A stretch of DNA of 64,000 bases, from positions 110,894 to 174,893 of the forward strand of contig JANQPQ010000011.1 in assembly GCA_028285445.1 (NCBI GenBank). Direction: 5' to 3'. Made by a program: the position numbers and the translations under genes. The notes below the pieces were generated by a model, which was not told the origin of the DNA, did not search any database, and saw only the letters and a list, made by a program, of their open reading frames with translations. Of this stretch, positions 25,520 through 34,175 are shown piece by piece. Origin of the DNA: Cyclobacteriaceae bacterium. Its GTDB lineage: Bacteria; Bacteroidota; Bacteroidia; Cytophagales; Cyclobacteriaceae. Position 1 is the stretch's first letter, and every line of letters begins with the position of its first letter.

Positions 25520-26239
25520 CTACACAAGGTCGTCTTTATTCACTTTGTACTCATAGCCCGCATTCTTCTCTTTCTTAGAAGAACTTTCACGTAACGTGTA
25601 TTGATACCTCTGACTTTCCACATCAGCTACTTCCTCCTCCTCTGGCATAGGAAAAAATGGATCTTTCTCAACTACAGAAGACTTCACTCTCCTGTAAAAC
25701 AAGGCGCACCCTAAGCCGGTAATTGCCCCAAGTAAGTGTGATTCCCAGGAAATGCCGCTATTTATTGGGAATACTCCGTAGATCATATTTCCACCATAAA
25801 CAAAAAGCAGCACCAGCGAAACCGCCAGTGTACGGGCGTCTTTTCTGAGAACCCCGGAAAAGAAGATAAATGAAAGCAGGCCATAAACAATCCCACTGGC
25901 ACCGATATGATAGGCTTCTCTTGCTACTACCCACACCCAAAAGCCGGTCATGAAATAAATCACAAGGATTACATCCAGGGCAATCTTATTATAAAAGTAA
26001 AACATGCCAATACCCAGAATGATGAGCGGAAACGTATTAGATAGCAAATGGAAGACATCGCCATGAACAAGCGGCGCAGTGATTATGCCAATAGAGCCAC
26101 GTAGGGTTCTGGGAAGAATGCCCAATTCTCTAAAATCCAGCGCCAGGGCATGCTCAAATGCTTCAACCGACCACAATAGCAGTATGAAGGTCATCGAAAA
26201 CCAAATACCCTTCCTAAACCTTTGCCCTTCAGTTAACAT
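25520..26239 (-). CDS. Rhomboid-family intramembrane serine protease
   Basis: This 239-residue protein has six membrane segments. The catalytic Ser is in GASG (Ser115), the catalytic His in SWESHLLGAITG (His168), and the oxyanion residues lie in LVHGDVFHLLSN (His59, His64, Asn68). All essential rhomboid residues are present, so it should cut membrane proteins within or near the bilayer. The C-terminal ~50 residues are a charged cytoplasmic tail (EEEEVADVESQRYQY). It lies downstream of the histone-deacetylase-fold gene with 61 bases between. The substrate is unknown. Confidence 0.93.
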   Translation of the reverse strand: MLTEGQRFRKGIWFSMTFILLLWSVEAFEHALALDFRELGILPRTLRGSIGIITAPLVHGDVFHLLSNTFPLIILGIGMFYFYNKIALDVILVIYFMTGFWVWVVAREAYHIGASGIVYGLLSFIFFSGVLRKDARTLAVSLVLLFVYGGNMIYGVFPINSGISWESHLLGAITGLGCALFYRRVKSSVVEKDPFFPMPEEEEVADVESQRYQYTLRESSSKKEKNAGYEYKVNKDDLV

Positions 26240-26300
26240 CTTAAAAAGATATAAAAAATCTGCACCGATGCCTCCGCTACCCTAAGCTTTCTCTCCAGAT

Positions 26301-27203
26301 TCAGAAAAAAATCTCCTGGGCCAGCCTGTAAGTGTTAGCATGAGCCTCTATTATATCCAGGAATCTCTCTGAGTAGCCTCCCCCCATCGTCACAACGATT
26401 GGAATGTTGCTTTCCTGGCACTTCAACAAAACCAGGCGATCGCGCATCTTACACCCTTCCATCGTCAGTGCCAGTTTGCCCAACCTGTCTGTAGCAAGAA
26501 CATCCACCCCAGATTGAAAAAAAACGAATTCTGGCTTCTCAGTTTCGAATAAGTTTGACAGGTGTTCCTCTAACAGGGCCAGGTACGCTTCGTCACTGGT
26601 GCCATTTGGAAGTGGTACGTCTAAATCAGACTGCTCCTTGTGCAGGGGATAGTTATTTGCTCCGTGCATACTAAAAGTGAACACCCTGCTGTCATCGGCA
26701 AATATCTGAGCCGTTCCATTCCCCTGGTGGACGTCCAAATCTATCACCAGAATCTTCCCCACCTTCCTTTCGCTGAGCAGGTAGTTGGCTCCAATAGCCA
26801 TGTCGTTGAGCAAGCAAAAACCCTCACCTCGATTAGTAAAGGCGTGATGGGTTCCGCCGGCGATATTCATTGCACAGCCATATTGCAGCGCATAATCAGT
26901 AGCTGTTAAGGTACCTTGGGCAATGGTAATCTCCCGGGTGATCAGGGCTGGTGAGAAGGGGAACCCAGTCTTCCTCTCCTCTGATCTGGTCAGGCGACCA
27001 TATTTCAACTTTTCCCAATATTGATGCTCATGGGTGAGTAGTATATGTTTCTCGGAGAGGGGTTTGGGGGTAAAAAAGTTATCTCTCTCCAAAGTGCCTT
27101 CATGCATCAGTTGCTCTGGTAACAACTCGTACTTCGACATCGGAAAGCGATGGCTTTTGGGAAGTGGATGAATATATTCTTTAGCCCAGGCAACTTTCAG
27201 CAT
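26301..27203 (-). CDS. Histone-deacetylase-superfamily enzyme (AcuC/acetylpolyamine-like)
   Basis: This is a 300-residue member of the arginase/deacetylase fold. Visible features are the charge-relay pair GGTHHAF (His119, His120), the zinc site IDLDVHQGNGT (Asp157, His159) and a third metal-binding Asp in the later FFQSGVDVLATDRLG segment. Bacterial relatives remove acetyl groups from polyamines, proteins such as acetyl-CoA synthetase, or small molecules; histone is not implied. All catalytic residues look intact. Length is typical. It lies between the gamma-carbonic-anhydrase-like gene and the rhomboid gene on the same strand. The true substrate cannot be inferred here. Confidence 0.9.
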   Translation of the reverse strand: MLKVAWAKEYIHPLPKSHRFPMSKYELLPEQLMHEGTLERDNFFTPKPLSEKHILLTHEHQYWEKLKYGRLTRSEERKTGFPFSPALITREITIAQGTLTATDYALQYGCAMNIAGGTHHAFTNRGEGFCLLNDMAIGANYLLSERKVGKILVIDLDVHQGNGTAQIFADDSRVFTFSMHGANNYPLHKEQSDLDVPLPNGTSDEAYLALLEEHLSNLFETEKPEFVFFQSGVDVLATDRLGKLALTMEGCKMRDRLVLLKCQESNIPIVVTMGGGYSERFLDIIEAHANTYRLAQEIFF

Positions 27204-27248
27204 GAACTTCGCGATTTCTAACTTAACCTCTCCTGGTGAAAAAAGTTC

Positions 27249-27764
27249 TCAGACTTCCTTAAACCACTCTTTGTACATAACGTAGTTTCCTGCCGTTCGC
27301 TCAAAGATCCCTTTGAGCTCTTCACCAACTTCTTTTACTCTCTTAGCGGGCATCCCGGCATAAATGGAATTAGACTCTACCTCTGTGCCTTGCAGCACTA
27401 CCGCACCTGCCGCCACAATTGATCCGCTGTGCACTACGGCATGGTCCATCACGATTGCTCCCATTCCAATCAATACATTATCATGTACAGTGCAGCCATG
27501 GACAATAGCATTGTGAGCTATGGATACATTATTACCTATTACGGTATTGGCTGTCTTGTACGTGCAATGAATTATGGCGCCGTCTTGAATATTGGTATTA
27601 TCTCCTATCTCAATCGAATGCACATCTCCTCTCACCACCGCATTAAACCAAATGCTACAATTGTCGCCCATTGTCACTTGTCCTACTACGGTTGCATTAT
27701 CAGCCAGATAACAATTTTTACCCATTATAGGGGTGAACCCATTCACAGTTTTAACAATAGCCAT
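27249..27764 (-). CDS. Gamma-carbonic-anhydrase-like hexapeptide-repeat protein
   Basis: A 171-residue protein made almost entirely of left-handed beta-helix hexapeptide repeats (VVGQVTMGDNCSIWF, IEIGDNTNIQDG, VIGNNVSIAHNAIVHG). Three conserved zinc-ligand histidines are present: His66 (AIIHCT), His84 (SIAHNA) and His89 (AIVHGC). This fits the YrdA/PaaY/Cam-type group. Some members are carbonic anhydrases; others are thioesterases or have no known activity, so the reaction is not certain. The C-terminal helix (RTAGNYVMYKEW) is usual for the family. It is divergent from pabB. Confidence 0.9.
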   Translation of the reverse strand: MAIVKTVNGFTPIMGKNCYLADNATVVGQVTMGDNCSIWFNAVVRGDVHSIEIGDNTNIQDGAIIHCTYKTANTVIGNNVSIAHNAIVHGCTVHDNVLIGMGAIVMDHAVVHSGSIVAAGAVVLQGTEVESNSIYAGMPAKRVKEVGEELKGIFERTAGNYVMYKEWFKEV

Positions 27765-27842
27765 TGTATTTCTTATTTGGGGTGAAAATACTGATAAACC
27801 AAGATTAAGAAGCTACCCTTTCATTTATTTTTGGTGATAACA

Positions 27843-29147
27843 ATGACCACTTCATTTACAAACCGAAAGACATTTCAAGTCGACAGTAAATCTTTACTTT
27901 CGCAAGCTTCGAGTTGGGGCCAGCAGTTTTCGAACTGCGTGTTTTTTACTGATAACGATATTCCCTACCCCTACGATGGATTTGACACCATCCTGGCCGC
28001 AGGCAATATCTCCATTTTGGACATAAATTGCCCCAATGCCTTCGAAAGACTGCGTAAAGAGGATGTGAGTAATTCATGGCTATTTGGGTATTTCGGGTAC
28101 GATCTCAAGAATCACTTGGAAGAGTTATCTAGCCACAACCACGACAACCAGGAAGCGCCGCCATACAATTTTTTCAGACCTGACCATCTAATTCATTTCG
28201 GAAAGAATGCAGTTGTGATTGAAACCAATGGGCACCCCGAAAGTATTCTTAACGACATCCTAAAATCCGGATTGGAATATAGTAATCGTTTCCCTGATAT
28301 CACATTACATTGTGACTTCGAAAAAGAAGAGTACATAGAAGCCGTTAGGGCTCTACAAGGGCATATTGAGAGAGGTGACGTTTACGAAATAAACTTCTGT
28401 GTCCATTTCCATTCTCAACCAACCAAGCTTGACCCACTTAGCTTGTTTTGGCACCTTAATAAACAATCACCAGCGCCATTTGCCGGTCTGTTAAAATTTA
28501 ATCAGCATTACATAATCTGTGCATCCCCAGAAAGGTTCCTCAAGAAGCAGGATAACAAGCTAATATCCCAGCCTATAAAGGGCACCATTAGAAGAGGCAA
28601 AAACAATAAATCTGACAAAGAGCTGCGACAACAACTACTACATAGCGATAAAGACAGAACCGAGAATCTGATGATTGTCGATTTAGTGAGAAATGATTTG
28701 GCTCGTAGTTCCCAAACCGGATCAATTGAGGTTGAAGAACTTTTTGGTATCTACTCCTTTCAACAGGTCCATCAAATGATATCAACCATAACCTCAACCC
28801 TACCATCGAAAAGCCACTATGTCGATGCTATTGAGAATGCATTTCCAATGGGTAGCATGACAGGAGCTCCAAAAATCAGGGTTATGCAACTGATTGAAAA
28901 GTACGAAAGGTCAAAGAGAGGAGTATACTCTGGGGCAGCTGGGTTTATTACCCCAACCGGAGAATTTGATTTTAATGTGGTTATTAGAAGCGTTATCTAT
29001 AATGCTTCAACTGGCATTTTGTCTTTTGGCGTTGGTAGCGCTATTACCTATGATTCCATCCCAGAATCGGAGTATGAAGAGTGCCTGCTCAAAGCAAAGG
29101 GCATATTCTCCGCACTACAGGCATATCAAGGTCAACTATCGCACTGA
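27843..29147 (+). CDS. pabB: Aminodeoxychorismate synthase component I
   Basis: This protein of 434 residues is a chorismate-binding enzyme that makes 4-amino-4-deoxychorismate, the precursor of p-aminobenzoate for folate. The key motif PIKGT (residues 244-248) contains Lys246, the residue that forms the covalent intermediate in PabB enzymes. Anthranilate synthases have PIAGT there. Other conserved segments are ENLMIVDLVRNDLA, FPMGSMTGAPK and GVGSAIT. The start ATG at 27843 is chosen; an in-frame TTG 12 bases upstream is less likely. The amidotransferase partner and the lyase are not in the window. The gene is divergent from the gamma-carbonic-anhydrase-like gene. Confidence 0.9.
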   Translation: MTTSFTNRKTFQVDSKSLLSQASSWGQQFSNCVFFTDNDIPYPYDGFDTILAAGNISILDINCPNAFERLRKEDVSNSWLFGYFGYDLKNHLEELSSHNHDNQEAPPYNFFRPDHLIHFGKNAVVIETNGHPESILNDILKSGLEYSNRFPDITLHCDFEKEEYIEAVRALQGHIERGDVYEINFCVHFHSQPTKLDPLSLFWHLNKQSPAPFAGLLKFNQHYIICASPERFLKKQDNKLISQPIKGTIRRGKNNKSDKELRQQLLHSDKDRTENLMIVDLVRNDLARSSQTGSIEVEELFGIYSFQQVHQMISTITSTLPSKSHYVDAIENAFPMGSMTGAPKIRVMQLIEKYERSKRGVYSGAAGFITPTGEFDFNVVIRSVIYNASTGILSFGVGSAITYDSIPESEYEECLLKAKGIFSALQAYQGQLSH

Positions 29148-29150
29148 CAT

Positions 29151-29182
29151 TTTGTCATTCTTTTGTAGTTGGCGTACTTTTG
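29151..29182 (+). promoter_or_regulatory. Candidate housekeeping promoter of miaB
   Basis: TTTG at 29151-29154 and TACTTTTG at 29175-29182 are 20 bases apart, matching the Bacteroidota promoter TTTG-N19/20-TAnnTTTG in every defined base. Transcription would begin near 29189, about 25 bases before the miaB ATG. It probably drives at least miaB and the sigma-54 activator and perhaps on to secG. Confidence 0.7.
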
Positions 29183-29213
29183 TCTGTAAGAAATATGCCC
29201 ATAGTAACTGCAA

Positions 29214-30680
29214 ATGGCCGATTTAATAAAGGATATAGACATAATTGAAGAACAAGAGGCTGCTCAATGCGAGACAGTAAAGGTCTCGGAAGACGATGAT
29301 ACCGGCAGAGGACGAAAGCTATATATAGAAAGCTATGGCTGCCAAATGAACTTCTCTGACAGCGAAATTGTGTCTTCGATAATGAAGGATCACGGCTTTG
29401 ACACTACCTCCAACGTAGACAATGCTGACGTTATTTTCATCAATACCTGCTCCATACGGGAAAAAGCGGAAGTCACTGTTCGAAACAGGCTTAACCACTT
29501 CCAGGGAGTTAAGAAAAGAAAACCCGATACTACCATTGGTGTTTTGGGATGCATGGCGGAGAGGCTCAAGAGTAAGTTGCTTGAGGAAGAGAAAATAGTT
29601 GATCTTGTTGCCGGCCCGGATGCCTATCGCGACCTGCCAAATCTTGTGCAGCAAGTTGACGAAGGCCACAAGGCTGTGAATACCTTTCTTTCCAGAGAGG
29701 AAACCTACGCGGATATAAGCCCGGTGAGGCTGGACAGCAACGGAGTAACGGCCTTTATTTCTATTATGAGAGGCTGCGACAACATGTGCTCATTTTGTGT
29801 TGTTCCATTTACGCGTGGCAGAGAAAGAAGTCGTGACCCCCATTCCATAGTCGCAGAGGCCAAGGAACTACTTAACAAGGGGTTTAGAGAAGTAACACTT
29901 CTAGGCCAAAACGTTGACTCCTATAAATGGTCGCCAAATGCGGCGCTTAAGGGAAAGGCACAGATTGAAAAGGCCGGCGAAGACAATGTGGTAAACTTTG
30001 CTCACCTACTTGAGATGGTGGCAAAAGTCTCACCGCAGTTGCGCATACGGTTTTCTACCTCCCATCCAAAGGATATCACCGATGAGGTTCTTCACACTAT
30101 GAAGAAGTATAACAACATCTGCAAATACATTCATCTTCCTGCACAAAGTGGTAACAGTCGGGTATTAGAATTAATGAATAGAACCTATGATCGTGAGTGG
30201 TACCTGGAACGTGTAGAGTCTATCCGAAGAATACTTGGGCAGGAGTGCGGAATTTCTTCTGATATGATTGCTGGTTTCTGCTCTGAAACGGAAGAAGAAC
30301 ATCTTGACACCCTAACACTGATGGATGAAGTAAAGTATGATTTCTCCTACATGTTCTTCTATAGTGAAAGACCGGGCACGCTGGCAGCGAAAAAGTTCCC
30401 CGACGACATTCCATTGGAGATCAAAAAACGCAGACTCAACGAAATTATTGATAAACAAAGAGCACATTCCTTGGAGCGCAATCAACTGGACGTTGGTAAA
30501 ACCCACGAAGTGTTGATAGAAGGATACTCCAAGAGGTCCGATGATTTTCTCCAGGGGCGAAATAGCGCCAACAAAGTGATCATCTTCCCAAAGTCAAAAT
30601 ATAAAAAGGGTCAATTCGTCAATGTATATGTTGAAGATTGTACTGCTGCCACCCTTTCCGGTTACGCAGTGGAAAGCTAG
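29214..30680 (+). CDS. miaB: tRNA-2-methylthio-N6-dimethylallyladenosine synthase
   Basis: This is a 488-residue radical SAM methylthiotransferase that adds the 2-methylthio group to i6A37 of tRNAs reading UNN codons. The N-terminal UPF0004 domain has the auxiliary cluster cysteines Cys43 ([11 protein letters not shown]), Cys79 ([10 protein letters not shown]) and Cys113 (LGCMAERLK). The radical SAM cluster is [11 protein letters not shown] (Cys188, Cys192, Cys195). The C-terminal TRAM domain ends the protein. The N-terminal ~30 residues are an acidic extension. The sigma-54 activator gene starts only 3 bases after the stop, so they are co-transcribed. Confidence 0.97.
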   Translation: MADLIKDIDIIEEQEAAQCETVKVSEDDDTGRGRKLYIESYGCQMNFSDSEIVSSIMKDHGFDTTSNVDNADVIFINTCSIREKAEVTVRNRLNHFQGVKKRKPDTTIGVLGCMAERLKSKLLEEEKIVDLVAGPDAYRDLPNLVQQVDEGHKAVNTFLSREETYADISPVRLDSNGVTAFISIMRGCDNMCSFCVVPFTRGRERSRDPHSIVAEAKELLNKGFREVTLLGQNVDSYKWSPNAALKGKAQIEKAGEDNVVNFAHLLEMVAKVSPQLRIRFSTSHPKDITDEVLHTMKKYNNICKYIHLPAQSGNSRVLELMNRTYDREWYLERVESIRRILGQECGISSDMIAGFCSETEEEHLDTLTLMDEVKYDFSYMFFYSERPGTLAAKKFPDDIPLEIKKRRLNEIIDKQRAHSLERNQLDVGKTHEVLIEGYSKRSDDFLQGRNSANKVIIFPKSKYKKGQFVNVYVEDCTAATLSGYAVES

Positions 30681-30683
30681 TTT

Positions 30684-31934
30684 ATGAATGAAAAGGAAGT
30701 AATATCGATTAAGCAGAGATTTGGGATTATTGGTAACTCCTCCACCTTGAATCATGCCATTAGTGTGGCCCTTCAGGTTGCCCCTACCGACATGACAGTG
30801 CTGATAACCGGCGAAAGCGGCAGTGGTAAGGAGTCTTTCTCCAAAATCATTCATCAACTTAGCCACCGCAAACATGGCCAATTTATAGCAGTCAATTGCG
30901 GGGCAATCCCGGAGGGCACCATCGATTCGGAGTTATTCGGGCACGAAAAAGGCTCCTTTACAGGAGCCACGGAAGCCAGGAAAGGCTATTTTGAAGTAAC
31001 TAATGGCGGAACAATTTTTCTTGATGAGATCGGCGAAATGCCACTGGGCACCCAGGCCCGTTTACTCCGGGTATTGGAATATGGCGAGTTCATAAAGGTT
31101 GGATCCTCCAAAGTGCAAAAAACCGATGTTAGAGTGGTGGCCGCTACCAATGTGGATTTGCAAGAGAAAGTGAACTCAGGAAAGTTCAGAGAAGATTTAT
31201 ACTACCGCCTAAATACGGTTCCAATATATGTACCTCCTTTGAGAGAGCGGGGAGAAGACATCCAACTGCTTTTCCGCAAATTCGCAACCGACTTCTCCGA
31301 GAAATACAGGGTGAAGCCCATTTCGCTCACTGCTGAGGCTCAGGAGACGCTGGTCAGGTTTCCATTTCCTGGGAACATTAGGCAATTGAAGAATCTGGTT
31401 GAACAGATATCTGTCCTGGAAATGGATCGGGAAATTGACAATCAGAAACTAGTAAAATACTTACCGACACCTAACAGAAATGTACCAGTTCTGTTCGAAA
31501 AGGCCGCCGCAGATGAAGGCATATCTGAACGCGATCTTCTTTACAAGGTATTATTCGATTTGAAGAAGGATGTGAGCGATCTGAAAAAGTTGGTTTACAA
31601 TGGTACAGTGCCGGAGACCACACCAGACACCGCGGATAATCTTCCTCAGTTACTTGAAGATCAGATTAATCAAGAAATTCCCGAGCCGAACAGGGAAACC
31701 TTAGTTATTGAAAGCGACTCTGAGCAAGCCAAAACCTACGAACTGGAAAAGGTAGAAGATATTTCTCATGAAACGGAAGAGGATGAATCTCTCTCGATTG
31801 AAAAAAAGGAAAAGGAACTTATTATAAAGGCGCTAAAGAAAAATAACAACAAAAGGAAATACGCTGCCCAGGACCTGGGCATTTCGGAACGAACATTGTA
31901 TAGGAAGATTAAGCAATACGAGATTGAGGAATAG
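30684..31934 (+). CDS. Sigma-54-dependent transcriptional activator without receiver domain
   Basis: A 416-residue AAA+ enhancer-binding protein that uses ATP to open sigma-54 promoters. Walker A is GESGSGKE (residues 43-50), the sigma-54-contact loop is GSFTGA (90-95, the GAFTGA variant) and Walker B is TIFLDEIGE (110-118). The C-terminus carries a Fis-type helix-turn-helix (YAAQDLGISERTLYRKIKQYE, shown in part). An acidic linker of about 100 residues joins the two. There is no N-terminal receiver, GAF or PAS domain, so its activity must be set by level, partner or ligand binding to the AAA+ part. Members of this type commonly sit in the miaB-lptE-secG neighbourhood of Bacteroidota. A -24/-12-like site lies ahead of groES 3.2 kb downstream. 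Confidence 0.93.
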   Translation: MNEKEVISIKQRFGIIGNSSTLNHAISVALQVAPTDMTVLITGESGSGKESFSKIIHQLSHRKHGQFIAVNCGAIPEGTIDSELFGHEKGSFTGATEARKGYFEVTNGGTIFLDEIGEMPLGTQARLLRVLEYGEFIKVGSSKVQKTDVRVVAATNVDLQEKVNSGKFREDLYYRLNTVPIYVPPLRERGEDIQLLFRKFATDFSEKYRVKPISLTAEAQETLVRFPFPGNIRQLKNLVEQISVLEMDREIDNQKLVKYLPTPNRNVPVLFEKAAADEGISERDLLYKVLFDLKKDVSDLKKLVYNGTVPETTPDTADNLPQLLEDQINQEIPEPNRETLVIESDSEQAKTYELEKVEDISHETEEDESLSIEKKEKELIIKALKKNNNKRKYAAQDLGISERTLYRKIKQYEIEE

Positions 31935-32457
31935 TAGAACAATAGCATCCCTCCTAACAATAATGTTTTTGAGCTTCGCGCCAGGCTGCGGCGTTTATAC
32001 CTTTACTGGGGCCAATATTTCACCTGATGTAAAAACCATATCAATACAAACCTTCTTCAATGATACTGATGGCGGGCCCGCCAATATGGGTCAGGTATTC
32101 AGTGACAAAATCAGGGATTACTTTCAGCAAAACACTTCTCTGATATTGGTGCAAGAAGATGGCGATTTGCAGTTCGAAGGATCAGTTGTAGGCTACAATC
32201 TGCAGCCAGTTGCTCCTACCGCTGCCGTTGGTGGCCAAGTGCAAGATGTCTCTTCCCTTACCCGGCTAACGCTTACCGTAAAAACCGCCTACGTGAACAC
32301 AAAAGAGGAAAATGATGACTTTGAGCGCAACTTTTCCTTCTTCAGTGATTTCGACAACACTACCCAAACCCTGAATGATATTGAGGACCAATTGGTTGAA
32401 GAAATCTTCGATCAGATCATCCTTGATATCTTTAATGCCACCGTTGCCAATTGGTAA
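31924..32457 (+). CDS. lptE: LptE-like LPS-assembly lipoprotein
   Basis: A 177-residue lipoprotein that fits the Bacteroidota LptE family, which plugs LptD and helps place LPS in the outer membrane. The signal ends in the lipobox FAPGC (Cys22), followed by GVYTFTGANISPDVKTISI. The TTG start at 31924 overlaps the previous gene by 11 bases and gives a normal signal length. An ATG at 31963 would leave only a few residues before the lipobox and is rejected. The overlap suggests translational coupling to the sigma-54 activator. Other parts match the family's beta-alpha pattern (LTRLTLTVKTAYVNTKEEND). Confidence 0.85.
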   Translation: MRNSRTIASLLTIMFLSFAPGCGVYTFTGANISPDVKTISIQTFFNDTDGGPANMGQVFSDKIRDYFQQNTSLILVQEDGDLQFEGSVVGYNLQPVAPTAAVGGQVQDVSSLTRLTLTVKTAYVNTKEENDDFERNFSFFSDFDNTTQTLNDIEDQLVEEIFDQIILDIFNATVANW

Positions 32458-32498
32458 ATTTTGCTATATTTATAGCTTGTTGAATTTATCCTCGGGGC

Positions 32499-33761
32499 GT
32501 GAAAAAGCAAAAGTTTGTAGACCTTATTCGTGACTATCAGAACGTTTCTACGAACGACCTTTCTGAATTAAAAGAACTCGAAGACAGCTTTCCTTACAGC
32601 CAGGCCATTAGGAACCTAGTAGCTAAGGCCTCCTTTGATAATAAGACCCAAGACGCAAAGAAGAGAATTAGCAACGCGGCAATTTATGCTACTGATCGAG
32701 GGGTTCTAAAGAGCCTAATTGAAAATCAGCTGGAATTAGTTGAAGAAGAAATTGCCCTTGCAGAACCTGAGGTTGCACCAACAACAGAATCCTCCAAGCC
32801 TACAAAAGCAGAGCAAAAGGTAAAGGACAAAGAAGTAAACGTTAAGGTGGAGGAGAAAATAAAAGAGGTGCCTGCCCAGAAAAAGAAGGAGCCGGAAAAA
32901 ATAACTATATCGAGACCGGAAGCCTCGGAATTAGAAAAGTTAAGGGCTGAAGTACTGCAAAACCTGGAAGAACTCCAGGGTTATAAGCAATCTCTACCTG
33001 AGTTTTTTTCTGACGGTGATGAAATTGAGGCAACGCCAAAGGCCAAAAAAGTTGCCAGCAAGAAGCAAAGTACCACAACCAAAACCACCTCCAAGAAGAA
33101 ATCTCCCAGTGCCAAGAAAGCAACCGGAAGTAAGGCTATAGTAGCCAAGAAGACAGCAACCAGGAAAAGCAGTAGTACATCCAAATCGGCCCCTAAGAGC
33201 AAAAAAGCCACTTCAACCGGAACCACCAAAGCTAAAGCCACCAAAAGCACAAGCACATCAAAGAAAACCACTACCACTACCACCAAAAAGGCTGCGGAGA
33301 AAAAGCCTATAGCCAAGAAAAAAGCTACCAAAACCGCTGCTACAAAACAGACCACTAAAGCCTCTTCTGCAAAGAGCTCTACCAAAAAAGCTTCTACTTC
33401 CAAAAAAAAACTTGAATCGGATCTAGATATCCCATCTTTGGACTTCCTTAATGAGTCTGAACTGCCGAAGAAAAAACCCAAATCCACCCGAAAGCGAGGG
33501 GAGCAAGACCAGATTATTAATGACTTTATTAGCTCTGAGTCTGAGATAAAAATTGACCCCACTGAAGCACCTAAAGACGAGCAAGATTTGTCGGTGTCTA
33601 GTGCAAAACCCAACGAAGAGTTAATCTCTGAAAATCTGGCTCAAATCCTCACCAAGCAGGGAAAGAATGAGAAGGCCATAGAAATTTATAAAAAATTAAT
33701 TTGGAAGTTTCCTCAGAAAAAGGCGTACTTTGCAAGTCAAATTGAGAGCTTAAGAAAGTAG
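32499..33761 (+). CDS. TPR-type protein with a histone-H1-like lysine-rich middle
   Basis: A 420-residue protein starting at GTG 32499. Residues 1-80 are a helical head (KKQKFVDLIRDYQNVSTND). Residues 85-170 are acidic and coiled-coil-like. Residues 181-305 are an extreme Lys/Thr/Ser/Ala tract with repeats of KKxT and AKKAT form, like histone H1 and bacterial HU-like tails. Residues 375-410 are one TPR unit (ENLAQILTKQGKNEKAIEIY). The head and tail occur in conserved Bacteroidota proteins of unknown function. The basic middle could bind nucleic acid or polyanions, or simply be a flexible spacer. It lies between lptE and secG, 4 bases before the latter, so it is in the operon. Confidence 0.85.
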   Translation: MKKQKFVDLIRDYQNVSTNDLSELKELEDSFPYSQAIRNLVAKASFDNKTQDAKKRISNAAIYATDRGVLKSLIENQLELVEEEIALAEPEVAPTTESSKPTKAEQKVKDKEVNVKVEEKIKEVPAQKKKEPEKITISRPEASELEKLRAEVLQNLEELQGYKQSLPEFFSDGDEIEATPKAKKVASKKQSTTTKTTSKKKSPSAKKATGSKAIVAKKTATRKSSSTSKSAPKSKKATSTGTTKAKATKSTSTSKKTTTTTTKKAAEKKPIAKKKATKTAATKQTTKASSAKSSTKKASTSKKKLESDLDIPSLDFLNESELPKKKPKSTRKRGEQDQIINDFISSESEIKIDPTEAPKDEQDLSVSSAKPNEELISENLAQILTKQGKNEKAIEIYKKLIWKFPQKKAYFASQIESLRK

Positions 33762-33765
33762 AGGC

Positions 33766-34152
33766 ATGTTTTCGTTCATAATTACAATGATTATTATCGT
33801 TTGTGTTCTATTGGTTCTGGTCATCCTCGCTCAGAATTCCAAGGGTGGCGGACTATCGAGCCAGTTTGGTGGAAGTAGCACAAGCAATTTGATAGGTGTA
33901 AAGAAAACCGGGGATATATTAGAAAAAATCACCTGGAGCCTGGCTATTGCCTTGGTTGTTCTTAGTATGAGTACAACCTTCCTAATCGATCCGGTAACGG
34001 CAGGCGGCATCAATAGCGAAAATGTTGAGAGAGCCAAAGAGCAACAACAAACCCTGCCTAGCTTAGACCTTCCTGCTGATGACGCTACCAATGAAGATGG
34101 ACTGGAAGGACTACAGGAAGAAAGCTCTCAACCAGACACTACCGGAAACTAA
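33766..34152 (+). CDS. secG: Preprotein translocase subunit SecG
   Basis: A 128-residue protein with two membrane segments (IITMIIIVCVLLVLVILAQ and WSLAIALVVLSMSTTFLI) joined by the conserved cytoplasmic loop AQNSKGGGLSSQFGGSS. SecG assists SecYE in protein export. The C-terminal ~45 residues are an acidic, low-complexity tail (DLPADDATNEDGLEGLQEES), longer than in E. coli but usual in this phylum. It ends the miaB-to-secG run and converges with the gene at 34176. Confidence 0.93.
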   Translation: MFSFIITMIIIVCVLLVLVILAQNSKGGGLSSQFGGSSTSNLIGVKKTGDILEKITWSLAIALVVLSMSTTFLIDPVTAGGINSENVERAKEQQQTLPSLDLPADDATNEDGLEGLQEESSQPDTTGN

Positions 34153-34175
34153 CCAGCAATCCCTTTTTCTCCGTT

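Noticed and set aside
26301..27203. A eukaryote-derived histone deacetylase by horizontal transfer
   Set aside because: AcuC/acetylpolyamine-type deacetylases are widespread in bacteria and base use looks like that of neighbours.
27826..27833. TATTTTTG as the -7 box of pabB
   Set aside because: It lies only 9 bases before the chosen ATG and there is no TTTG 19 bases upstream, so the leader would be implausibly short.
32981..33613. A 210-residue minus-strand frame rich in Leu, Val and Phe
   Set aside because: It is the reverse complement of the lysine/threonine-rich tract of the 32499 gene. The apparent membrane-like character follows from that base composition.
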